From NCBI GenBank assembly GCA_951799405.1, contig OX637359.1, positions 7,560,201-7,624,200 of the forward strand: 64,000 nt of DNA, given 5' to 3'. Below the pieces are notes generated by a model. That model searched no databases and was not told the origin of the DNA. It worked only from the letters and a program-made list of their open reading frames with translations. This DNA comes from Agapetus fuscipes. Taxonomy: Eukaryota > Arthropoda > Insecta > Trichoptera > Glossosomatidae. The position numbers and the translations under genes are program-made. The stretch's first letter is position 1. The number at the start of each line of letters is the position of its first letter. Below, in pieces: positions 10,672 through 21,600 of the stretch.

Positions 10672-11613
10672 AGAGGTCAGCGCGCCCAACTTTGATGACC
10701 GAAATAACCCATATTTTCAATGGTAAGGTAGTATTTTTTCTCCAGTTTAAATTAACACATAAAATAAGGTATTTTTTTCCATAAAATACCAATTCAAAAT
10801 AATTTTATTTACGGAGATACCTTAAATGGAGATTTCCACTGTTCTTATGAATAAATCCTAACTTTTTTTTATTTCAAAACATTCATTTTGATTAGTTTTA
10901 TTTTTTCTACTTGTTAGTTGTTTTTTTTTACTTTTCATTGATTTTTTATGATTATTTAAAAAGTACCCAAATTTTGCATACGATATTGTAGCTAAATTCG
11001 TCTTTTAATGGTTTATTTTCCTTTTAGGATTTGAAGTGATATTTTTTATGTTTTCAATGCATTACTTGTTTTATTTTTTCTCCTCTAATTTATAATTAAT
11101 AATGGAAAAAGAAAGATTTTCATACAAAAAAAGATCCAGTCTTTGGCGCCACGGATAAACTGTGGCGGATTCGTGAACTGGCTTTAAATATAATATCTCC
11201 TCCGTTTTTGACCAAAAAATTATGAGTCCGAAATTTAAGTGTAACGGAGTTCAAGCGTTTACGTTAAAACTGGACCAAACAGGTACAAAAATGCATGAAA
11301 ACCAAAACGCCAGCTCGAGATGCTGTTTAAGATTCGATACATTTTTCGCATGCGGTCTATTTCCTATAGTTACGAGAATTTTACACTTCGGGTATACTCG
11401 TATATCTTCGTATATCGACGGAAATGCACGAGTGGCTGTGGTTTAGTAAAATACGTATATACAGGTATTCCACTAGAAAGATTCGTTGGCAAAACATAAA
11501 TTATTTCGCGGTGTCAGAATATCGTCGCCTTACTTTCAAAACCTCGTATCTCAAAAAAAATAATATTTTGCTTAAGTACTTCTTTCTATATAATATTACA
11601 TAACTACTACATA
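10672..11613. other. No recognised gene (intergenic)
   Basis: AT-rich sequence between LINE-A copies; a less AT-rich stretch at about 11140-11560 has no convincing coding potential. Confidence 0.5.
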
Positions 11614-12190
11614 CTCGATGGTTTGAGCATATGGAGAGAATGAATGAGGAAAGACTGACGAAGAAAGTATATGTGGCAAGAATGGAAGGGCGTGGGTTCG
11701 AATCCCGGCGGAGCACAAAAAATATACCATTTATATTTTCAAATTTGCTCTTCGCTGAGATGAAAAATTCATAAACCTTTACCAAAGACTGGAGGAAATG
11801 AAAGAAGTATGTAAGGAAAGATAGAAATGGCGGTTGATCTGTAATGTTGGCGGCTTGGGTTTATAAAATTGGAATTTGTTTTAGTTTTGATGTCCATAGA
11901 AATGATTATTTATTGATTTAAATTGTCGTGTATGTTCCTTGACTTATAGGTTGGTATGCGGCTGACCACCCATGCTGTAAAAATGGTTCAATTTGCCAAT
12001 ATCACCCCTGTCTCAGGGAAGGACGGCAAGAGTTGCAGGGTGTATGTCCATTTGAGATTTGGTTTTTATGTTGTAGGTTCACATGAGGCATGTGCAAGCG
12101 CAAACTTGTACGTGTCTGGTTGTGAGAATGCATGTAATGTGAATCTCCAATGTAACATATCTTTGCAACTTACATTAGATTAGATTAGAA
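11614..12190 (+). mobile_element. LINE-A copy with RT C-terminus and a SINE-B patch
   Basis: Begins with RT C-terminal coding remnants (GGTTTGAGCATATGGAGAG; ERMNEERLTKKVYVARMEG). It is interrupted at about 11686-11790 by SINE-B sequence, resumes with AGGAAATGAAAGAAGTATGT, and runs into the full 3' UTR and AGATT tail. Confidence 0.85.
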
Positions 12191-13187
12191 TTGATATAAA
12201 TCTCTGCAGCTTAGATTAGATAAGTAAATTATTTAAGTTAACCTGCTTTGTTTCATTGCTATAAAAATCACTTTAAGCAGAAATAAAGCACTTACTGCCT
12301 CTTTAATTGTACATTTGCTAAGAAAAAAAGTAGGTAGTATCTGTCACTTACTGCTTTTATTCTTAGTTTTTCTTATAACCAAAAAGCAGTAAGTGTTATA
12401 ATTTTGTGAATTGTTAATTTATTTTCATATTTTTTAATAGTTATACGTAAAAGGTCACTCACAAAAACCATGGTAAAAAATTGAAACTGAAATCTTTAAA
12501 TTTAAATAAGTTAGCCCAACAAACTCAAGTTTGAAGTAGATTATCTCAAAACAAATATTTTGCAGATACTTCCTTTTTGGTAAGCAGGGCAGAACAGCAG
12601 AACGTCGCACTGGTAAATAAAAATAATGCTCTGCACACAAATCCGTGTTTGTATTCAAGATGCAATAAATTGTTAAAGTTTGTGTACAACACTCATACAA
12701 CACTATTATGTGTGCTGAATCTTTTATCTGAAGATTCACAATTAATTATATAAAAAGTAAAACGCTCTCAAGGAGCGTTGTGTTACTTTCTATACAATTT
12801 TGTGAAAAATGAAATGTGTAACAAATAATAAATTAATTTATTTCGAAATAAAGTAAATACTTTTATTTAAAAAATGTACAACTTATTGCTTTTAATTAAA
12901 GTCAGGATTTTTTTGATGTATTATAAAAAAGAAACACAAAATGGCTAAGAAAAGTTTCTAAGCCCTACCGGTGAATTCTAAAAGCGTTTACACAGCCATA
13001 GCGTTTATCCAAAAGTTTATAAAAACTAAAACGCTGGGGAGTAACGCCATCTAATCATGATGAGTCAAAGTTATTTGACATAAAATTACGATTTTAGTTC
13101 ATAAAACAATTAAAGAGGTTCTTTAGTCCCGATATTAATAATCTTCTTAAACTCTCGTATAACCTTAAATTATAGAACTTTTAACAA
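12190..13187. other. No recognised gene (intergenic)
   Basis: Holds the hairpin at 12345 and a small AACGCTC...GAGCGTT stem at 12762-12780. Otherwise unremarkable AT-rich DNA. Confidence 0.5.
12345..12395. other. 14-bp stem hairpin CACTTACTGCTTTT
   Basis: CACTTACTGCTTTT (12345-12358) is inverted at AAAAGCAGTAAGTG (12382-12395). A third copy, AAAGCACTTACTGC, is at 12286. Confidence 0.6.
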
Positions 13188-13442
13188 AATAATTTCCTTG
13201 ACTAAAAGGTTAGTATGTGGCTGACCACCCATACTGTAAGCAATGGTTCACCATGCAAATTTTATCTCTGTTTGAGGAAAAGTCGGCAAGAGTTGCAGGG
13301 CTTATGTTCATTTGAGATTAGTTTTTTTTATTTTGTAAGTCCACATGGGGCATTTGTGAGCGCGAACTTGTACCTGTCTGCGTGTGGGAATGCATTTAAT
13401 ATGAATCTCAAATGGGATGTATCTTTGCAACTTAGATTATGT
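13188..13442 (+). mobile_element. LINE-A 3' UTR copy
   Basis: Starts TTTCCTTGACTAAAAGG and ends TTTGCAACTTAGATTATG. It is of the same subtype as 10400-10668. Confidence 0.85.
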
Positions 13443-13461
13443 AAAGAAATACACAAAATAA

Positions 13462-13715
13462 TTTCGTTGACTTATAGGTTGGTATGAGGCTGACCACCAT
13501 ACTTAAAAAAATGGTTTACTTTGCAAATTTCACCTTTGTTTCAGGGAAGGTTGGCAAGAGTTGCAGGGCTTATGTTCATTTGGAATGGGTTGTTATGTTG
13601 TAAGTAGGTACACATGCAGCATATGTAAACGCGAACTTATACATGTCTGCTTGTAAGAATGCATGTAATATGAATCTCAAATGTTTTATATCTTTGCAAC
13701 TTAGATTACAGATTT
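13462..13715 (+). mobile_element. LINE-A 3' UTR copy, tandem neighbour
   Basis: TCGTTGACTTATAGGTTGG to TTTGCAACTTAGATTACAG, only about 20 bp after the previous copy. Confidence 0.85.
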
Positions 13716-14231
13716 AAATCCATTTTTATTTTGTGTATTTTTTTTTAATTTGCATGAAATAAAAAAAAATATAAAAAAAACTTTCACGTTTTGCCGCTAG
13801 ATGTCAATTTATTTCCATACATTTTCAGTATGAACAAACAGGTTTATTGCAAAAAGTTTTCATACATTTTTAAACACAAACGCGAAAGCTCGCAGCATTG
13901 CAGCATATATACAAAAATTAATTTGCCATAGATCAGGAATGTGTTTCCTCTGATGTGATGGCATTAATTTTGAAAATCGATAATGTAAGCGAATGACGAC
14001 GGTCTGGAGTAATATAATAAAGGAATCATTCTACATTGTATCCACATGACAATTGATCCATTAAAAAATGGAAACGACACGTTTTCTGGAAGGATGTTCA
14101 AAATTTTATTTTTTTTCGGCGGACTAACATCACACGTCTATGCAACCAATAACAAAATATTTATATGCACTTTACCTAGCAACCCGACCGCGTGACGACA
14201 CAACTTTTTCTAGGTCAATTCACGCTCGGCG

Positions 14232-14625
14232 TCCATTAATCCATAGCGCATTTTATAAAATTCGACATTTCATCCAACAAGACAATTCATCCCCAAGACA
14301 ACTCATACAAGACAATTCATACACGTGGCATTCCATAATGTCGACATTTCATCCAATCGACATTTCATCCAATCGACATTTCATCCAACAAGACAATTCA
14401 TCCGCAAGACAACTCATACACGACAATTCATCAACGTGGCACTCCAAAAAGTCGACATTTCATCCAATCGAAATTTCATCCAACAAGACAATTCATCCCC
14501 AAGACAACTCATACACGACAATTCATCAACGTGGCACTCCATAAAGTCGAAATTTCATCCACACGACAATTCATCCACACGATAACTCAAACACGACAAT
14601 TCATACGGAAAATTTTGAAAGTTTC
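14232..14625. repeat. Tandem array of CGACAATTCATCCA-like units
   Basis: GACAATTCATCC, GACAACTCATAC and CGACATTTCATCC words of 12-15 bp alternate in a higher-order unit of about 75-80 bp (for example CAACGTGGCACTCC at 14433 and 14528). Several frames stay open by repetition only. Confidence 0.85.
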
Positions 14626-14933
14626 ACAGTTCACCCGCTCAAGCAGAAACCCTAAATTGTTATGACATAGGCTGAGTTATTTGAGGGTCGGGGCCCAGTC
14701 GTCTGACGTGTTTTACATAATTACCGAGTTTACCCGCCCCCACGCATTACTCACGGCACGTTGCTCAAAGCAAGCCGCTCAAAAGGACAATTCACCACAA
14801 GCTGGCCGACAGTTTTCATTGTGAAAAAAGATATACACAAAGAAATCGTGCTCGATTTTCGAGCTCCAATGAAACCACGAAAGGTGTGGGTAAAGCTAGA
14901 ATCATTTACCAGTTTATAATAATAATAAAATCT

Positions 14934-15172
14934 AATCTAAGTTGCAAAGATATGTAACATTGGGGATTCACATTATTTGCATTCTCACAAGCAGACAGGT
15001 ATAAGTTCGTGCTTACACAATACACATACCGCATGTGAACCTATGTACAACATTAAAACCCTAATCTCAAATGAACATACACCCTGCAACTCTTGCCGAC
15101 CTTCCCTGGAACAGGGGTGACATTGGCAAAGTGAACCATTTTCTACAGTCAGCCTAATACTAAACTATAAAT
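14934..15172 (-). mobile_element. LINE-A 3' UTR copy
   Basis: TCTAATCTAAGTTGCAAAGA through GGGGTGACATTGGCAAAGTG; the distal end is damaged. Confidence 0.85.
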
Positions 15173-15221
15173 CGTTTTTTTACGTGTATCAAAAAAATTA
15201 TGAAAGCTCATTAAATTTTCC

Positions 15222-15540
15222 TGATTATCGATAACTCAGTCGGTAGAGTGCTTGCATTCCATTCCGTGAGCTCGGGTTCGAATCCCACCGAAGGCGTCAG
15301 AAATGATTTCCCATTTCGGTGTTTATTTCAAACCCCAAAATCAAATACTGGCAAGGTTTACTCAGCCTTTACAATAAATGAGTACCAGCCCTCTCGGAAG
15401 CTGAGAAACCCCCACTTCAACTGAAGGGGTTGGCGTAAGGCTGGCCCCCTTACCTATACAAATAAATAGGTTCAACTCGCCACATGCGACCCTTTCGGGG
15501 AGAACGCGGCAAGAAGTTACACTAACAGTGTATATTAGTT
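15222..15540 (+). mobile_element. SINE-C (second tRNA-headed SINE)
   Basis: Head CGATAACTCAGTCGGTAGAG with B box GGGTTCGAATCCC; body AAATGATTTCCCATTTCGGT; 3' end CACATGCGACCCTTTCGGGG and AAGAAGTTACACTA. Confidence 0.85.
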
Positions 15541-15689
15541 GCGTTTTAAGTTGCGTTCACATGGCCGAGGGATATTTTGAATGTTCGGACCGAATTGAAA
15601 AGTGTCTATGACTTTCAAAAGAACAATGAAAATGGATGCGTAAATAAAGTACATATGTGGGGGAAAGGCTCTATATCTTTCTCCGCACC

Positions 15690-15722
15690 AGGGCCCCCGT
15701 TGGCCTTAATCCTGGCCTGCAC
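15690..15722. mobile_element. End fragment of the CAGGCCCGG-type hAT MITE
   Basis: CACCAGGGCCCCCGTTGGCC followed by TTAATCCTGGCCTG matches the right end of the element at 33979-34379. Confidence 0.6.
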
Positions 15723-16286
15723 ATGACGCAAGTTGTTCAGCTTCTAATCTTTCACATGTGCCAATATAACAACGATTAATTATCCTAACACCATTACAAT
15801 ATGGCAAATATAACACTAGCGAGATAATAAAGGCAACAGTAAATCATTCAGGGCTTATCTATGTATATTGCTATATCGATTATTGAGTCGGGAAAATTCA
15901 AATGCCGAAGTTGACGGAACATAATATAACCCGGTTGACGACCGATAGCTATGTGTGTCGATCAACAGAAAAGAGAAAGATGGAGCATCAGAGACAGAAT
16001 CTTCAACAAGTTTATTTTTTTATTGTGTTTACTTTTTATTTCTAACTTGCTAATAATCCGCTTGCATTTATGTATAATAGCTTTGTCTCTGTTCTTCATT
16101 GTTTACTATTTCGTTCCCTGGCACATGCCTCACTCTGAGATACCACACTTTTATTTCATAATTGTAAAAATAAGAAACAAAGTTTTTCTTCAATTTTCTC
16201 GGTCACACCTTTATGTTCCGTGATCTGTGGTCACACCATTATCAAGAGAATAACTCAGCCCAATTTGTTTTTTTTTGGTTTTACAT

Positions 16287-16850
16287 ATAATCTAATCTAA
16301 GTTGCAAAGATATGTAGCATTGGGGATTCACATTACATGCATTCTCACAAGCAGACACGTACAAGTCCGCGCTTGCGCATGCCGCATGTGAACCTTCAAT
16401 ATAAAAACCAAATCTCAAATGAACATATACACCCTGCAACTCTTGCCGACCTTCCCTGAAACAGGTAAAGTGAACCATTTTCTATAGCATACCAACCTAT
16501 AAGTCAAGGAATATATACAACAAATAACATTCGGTACATAATAATTACTTTTGATTTCAACCTATATTTTTTATGCATGTATTCCAGATCAACCGCCATT
16601 TTTTCGGTCCTTGAATACTTCGTTCATTTCATTCAGAGCCATACCTACTCCTTGACATGCATGCTCTCCTTTTGTTATGACTGTGAACATCGGATTCGTT
16701 CGCTTTTTCAGGAATTTTGTCCATGCATATTCATTGTCTTCCTCTACGACGGCATCCATCCATACTTGCAGCGTGCACTTTCTTCATCAGTCTTTGGTCA
16801 TTTATTCTCTCTATATGACGTGCAAACCATCTTAACATAACCCTTTTGAT
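16287..16850 (-). mobile_element. LINE-A copy: RT C-terminus plus 3' UTR
   Basis: On the minus strand, 16850-16590 encodes a broken RT tail including RWFARHIERINDQRLMKKV and KDRKKWR. The LINE-A 3' UTR continues to the tail at 16287. This copy ties the dispersed ~250-bp repeat to a LINE. Confidence 0.85.
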
Positions 16851-17058
16851 TATCATATTTATGCTTTTCCTTGCATTGCCATTTATTTTAATATTTTATA
16901 TTCATTAATTCATGACAATCAATTTATTTCATTTTTCATTCATCCATGACATTCAATTAATTTATTTTTTCTTTCTTTCATGGCATTCAATTACAAACTA
17001 TACCATGATTCTATACTGTTATGAGTTTATGTCGATGTACATTGTCGGTTTACAATGT

Positions 17059-17430
17059 ACTGTACCCTTAGTACCTACGAGTTGCAAAACTTGAGAAAAG
17101 TAAAGTTTACGGAAAATATTAAAGCGTGATTTCTCCTAAAATCTGCCGTTTTTGTTTCTTACACTTTGTGGTCTTAGCAAAAGAGTATCAATGATGAAGA
17201 AAATCAAGTTCAAACAAATAAAAACGGCAGATTTTGGAGGAAATCACTCTTTAATAATTGTCGTTTACTCAAGTTTTGCAACTCGTACTAAGGGTACTGA
17301 TCAAGAGTCAAACAGCAAGCCAAAAAGTATCAAATTGAGAAAAAATATACGTGAGCGTTCGTGCAGTTTAGTCAAAATAGCCGTAAACTTTACATTACTC
17401 AAGTTTTGCAACTCGTACTAAGGGTACTGA
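17059..17430. mobile_element. Foldback MITE (GAGTTGCAAAACTTGAG ends)
   Basis: GTACCCTTAGTACCTACGAG at 17065 and CTCAAGTTTTGCAACTCGTA at 17270-17290 and again at 17399-17420 give one forward and two inverted copies of the end. An inner AAAATCTGCCGTTTT pair (17138, 17220) extends the first stem. Confidence 0.75.
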
Positions 17431-17465
17431 TACCTTAATACCTCACTGTTGTCCTAGGGCATCAA

Positions 17466-17712
17466 TGATTTTCACTTCACTTTTCTAGCTTTTAGCTTAT
17501 CGACTTCACGGCTCAATGTTTCAATCGATCTGGCCTGCACACCATTACGGCTCACATGTCGCATATATGTATATACGTTTATACGAACGTGTCTCGGCTG
17601 TTCTCGATTTGTCGAACATAGTGGATGATTCCATCCCAGAGCGCTATGTTTCATCATCAGCGTGATTAGGATCACGTATGCGCTAATACTACCATACGCT
17701 CGTAATAATAAT
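17466..17712 (-). mobile_element. Truncated L2-family LTR
   Basis: On the minus strand this segment starts near ACGAGCGTATGGTAGTATTA and runs in parallel with 47511-47700, then diverges before the LTR 3' end. It sits next to a MITE and has no target duplication, so it is a truncated remnant. Confidence 0.75.
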
Positions 17713-18619
17713 GTGTGTTTCCATGGCAATTTCTTCTATTTAAAAAAATCTCTTAATTAATTGGAAGGAAAATCCGAATTTTCCATACGTTCGTTTCATT
17801 TCTTATTCAAACAAAAAGCGTATTTTTTTTTCAATTTATATTTTCTGCCGGCCTGTATTTAAATACTGGAAATAATTGGGCATTTTATCGATAAATTAAT
17901 GAATTGAAACAAAGGCAGCCCTTTTTTTAATTTAGAAAATGAGATAAATAAATGAACACACACAGAATTTCGTTTTCTATCCTTCTAGATTTTCGTCGTT
18001 GCGTCCCTCCAGTGTTTGTTTGGCTTATCTACCATCTGATTCAAAGATGACTTTTAAATTAAATTGTCTTAGGAATCGCAATCTACATAATCTGAGCTAA
18101 GAAAAAAAACGTAAAACACGATACCGTGAGAGTTGTTTTCAATATTTTCAAATTCAATCCAGTAGGTTTTCATAAGACACATTGGTCCAGTACACATTCA
18201 GACATTGCTCATGTGAAATTATCTCAGTTGGAGATAGGACAAACAAGAACTAAGGGGACGTTTGGAGTCATTTTCGCCTTCATGAAATTTGTAAATATTA
18301 TTGATATTATCTAGTACTCTATTACCCGGATATTATTATAAATATCATCCGGGTACTGCTAGTACCCGGAGTATTTCATTACGCCGTTTGTCCAACGAGG
18401 AAACAATTTATTTCCACAGGTAAAGGAGGCCGCTTTACACAACAAAAGGGGCCGAATTCGCTTGTTTTTTTTAAATCAACACAAAACTTCACACGTTGTT
18501 TTCTTCAAGAAAAAAGTGAAAAAGCAATGGGTCACGTTCAAGACCCAAAAGAACTATTTCAAAAATCTAAATCCCACCTTGAAAGCCTAAATACATTTAT
18601 GAATCTTTTGTTGTTACAG
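17713..18619. other. No recognised exon upstream of the first amon exon seen
   Basis: Expected to be intron. No early prodomain exon was found here; one strong hairpin lies at 18323. Confidence 0.5.
18323..18355. other. Perfect-armed hairpin TACCCGGAT/ATCCGGGTA
   Basis: TACCCGGAT...ATCCGGGTA with an AT-rich loop, followed by a third half-copy (AGTACCCGGAGTA) at about 18361-18373. Function unknown. Confidence 0.6.
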
Positions 18620-21600
18620 GTCTTGGGCTCTCCGTCCGAGTTCCATTTCCAACATCGGGGACTTCCTCATGCAAGACCGCGACGTAGCCTGACACACATG
18701 AGGGTGCTGAAGAAGGACCCTGAGGTGAGCTCTACTGTCTCTCTTCTCATTCTGTTGCAGTTGCAGGATCAGTTTGCTGCAATGTTCATGCCCTTTTTTC
18801 CATTCCTCCCTATCCAAAGTAGGGGAGACTGGTACAAAATGATCCCCTTAACAAAAAATGAAATTCATTTAAAATTTAAAGGACTATTGTTTATTTCATT
18901 AATGTGTAATGAAACTATGGCCCTTTTTCTACAACTGCTAGAAAAAAATATTTGAGTAAAGCTGCTTTAAACATTTTTTTGAAGTAATATTGTTAAACAA
19001 TAGAAAAGGATCATTTTATACACACCTGTGTGTAAAATGATCCCAAGTGAAATACGCTAATTTTTTTCAAATAACTTTATTATATGGTAGTCACGAATGC
19101 TCCTATTTACGTACAATTTAGATCACATACATAAGAATCTGCACCGTTTTCGTCTACGCCAGCGCATAGCCCAATTTTTACATTGGTAGCACTGTATCCA
19201 TCCTTCCCCACTTTTAGACTTTGAATATCGTGAGCAGCAATACATGCACAGAACATCATTTTCAGCATCTTCGTCCGTATCAGAAAGGTCATGCTGTGGT
19301 CTCTTCCTTTTCTTGTCCTGCTACCTAATACTTTTCCACTTCCAGTAGCGCTTTTATTAGTTCATTTTGCTCTTCTTTTTAGAGCCATGACTGGTACCGC
19401 ATGGACTCTAGCTGCCGTTTTATATGGTGTACCTTTTTCTACATCTGACAAAGCCTGCATCGCTTCAACTGCCCAATTCTGACTGTCTTACGTTTGTATG
19501 TACGTGGCATCTAAAACAAACAAAATAAGTGTTGAGGTAAAATGATCCCCGGATCGTTTTATACACACACTACGGAATCGTTTTACCCCAAACGATATTT
19601 TTATATTTCAAATCAAAACATTACCTCACACGAAACAATTCGAACCGATACAATGTGAATTTCAATACTTGAATGGCAGAGCAATGCTAATATACCACAG
19701 GAAATACGAACACACACATATTCATTTATATAACAGCTCTCAAAAAGACCCTTACCTTAGAAAAAAACAACGGATTCCGATGTTTCGTTAACAATTCGCT
19801 GACAACGCTAGCACTCGATCTGCCATAACTGCGTGTGCGAACTTGACACATGTCAGACGTAATGCATTCGTTGTTTTCTAGATGGCGTTAGTAGATTCGT
19901 GGAAACTTGAAGGGATCATTTTACTCTGAGGGATCATTTTATACCAGTCTCCCCTAATCCTTATAAGCTATTCGTAGAAGGTATATCTGACTATATCACA
20001 TTCGAAGAATGATTCATTTTGCGACATGAGCCTTTAATATTGTTATGTTTATAAGCGTTCTGTATACGATGATGATGATGAGATTTAATAATGTTCCGAC
20101 CTCATTGGCGCTTTCTATAGCTAGGACCAAGGGTCTCCAAACTGCGGCCCGCGGGCCAAATGCGGCCCGCGAAAGGATTTGGTCCGGCCCGCAAACGCCA
20201 ATAAAAAAATAATTGTTTTAGATATTCAGAACGGAAAGATCGGCCGCGCGAACTAGCAATGTACAACTTGAATTTATTTGTAAAAATAGACTGGAAATGC
20301 TTAAAACCACTGTTTCCAAGTGTCAAATTTACCAAATTTTCCACCCCGGGGGACAAGTCACCTAGACCCTTTTGGCCCGCCATACCACCTCGAAATTTCA
20401 ATACGGCCCTTGGGTAAAATAGTTTGGAGACCCCTGGCTAGGACCAAGCTCGCAGGAATTTATTTTTATATTATTATTCAACTTGCCGACTTTAATTTGA
20501 TTACAAACGATCTGTAGAAAGGAATAGCTTTTTTTATGCTCCGAGGTTTTTTTATTGAGAAAATTAACGAATGGGAGTAGATTTTTTTTTAACATTTAAA
20601 ACCTTGACAATCTTGTTTGTTTTTTTCTTTATTCATGAACCTATCGGTGTATTTTTTAAACCATTTTGAAACATTGACAATCCTGACTGTTTTGTTTTTC
20701 TTTATTCATGAACCTAGGTCCACTGGGCAGTGCAGCAGCCCGGCTTTGCCCGAGTAAAGCGCGGTTTCCGGAGCGTGGTGCCTGTCGGTGCTCACGCAGG
20801 GGCTGGTCCGCCGATTTCTGGTCCTCCGAACCTGCCGACGGACCCCTACTTCCCGCTGCAATGGTATCTGCGCAACACAGGCCAGAACGGAGGGAAGGCG
20901 CGGCTGGATCTCAATGTGGAGGCGGCCTGGGCGCAGGGAATCACCGGCAAGAATGTCACCACAGCCATCATGGATGACGGTGAGAAACTAATCAAAGTAA
21001 TAGACACAAATCATGCTCTAGATAATGTTTCAAATAAATTGTAAACTCAATCGAACACCTATTTTTGTCCTCAATCAAGACTACTGTAGCTGATGCTCTA
21101 AAGGCGCGGGTGGACTGGATCCGTCTTCTCTTCACTGTTCCTCTTTTAGCTGGTTGTAAGGCAGCTGCCTTTCCAAGAATTCCAAATCTCGATGTCAGGG
21201 GGCAAAGCGGCGGGTCGTTGTCGTATCGGTGAAGTCAAGAGATGGTCAGGAAGAGTAGCGGATCGAAGTTCAGATGAAAGCGGAGAGTAGGTAGTAGTGA
21301 CGAGTCGGATATAGAAGAACGCAAAAAAACGCAACTAAGCTACACATATTGTGTAACTTCTAACTATCTTTTGATCTACTGCTTTGGGAAGTTATTTGGT
21401 GTAACTTCTCGTAGTAAGTGATCTAATTATAAGGAAGCGCTAATGACGAACTTCTAAACTACAGGATTTTCACACTTTTGTGGTGTTTTCTCTCTTAAAA
21501 AATAGGAAAAAGGCATTTATTAGCCAAACCATGTTAACTTCATAATTATGTCACTTATTCAGTTTTTATTATGTTATTTTTAACACAAATTTTAATTCCA

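Noticed and set aside
11956..12183. Recurring ~70-codon ORF starting MRLTTHAV or MWLTTHTV in many repeat copies
   Set aside because: It lies in the 3' UTR of LINE-A, its stop depends on the variable tail, and many copies are broken. Shared openness reflects recent common descent, not a demonstrated protein.
12762..12780. Hairpin plus T-run resembling a bacterial terminator
   Set aside because: The context is eukaryotic and non-genic; a short AACGCTC/GAGCGTT stem is not meaningful as a terminator here.
14140..14585. 134-aa and 86-aa His/Ser/Gln-rich ORFs
   Set aside because: Translation of a tandem repeat in two frames; no start context or domain.
15222..15300. tRNA gene (A and B boxes)
   Set aside because: The head belongs to a dispersed ~300-bp SINE and does not fold as a complete acceptor-stem tRNA.
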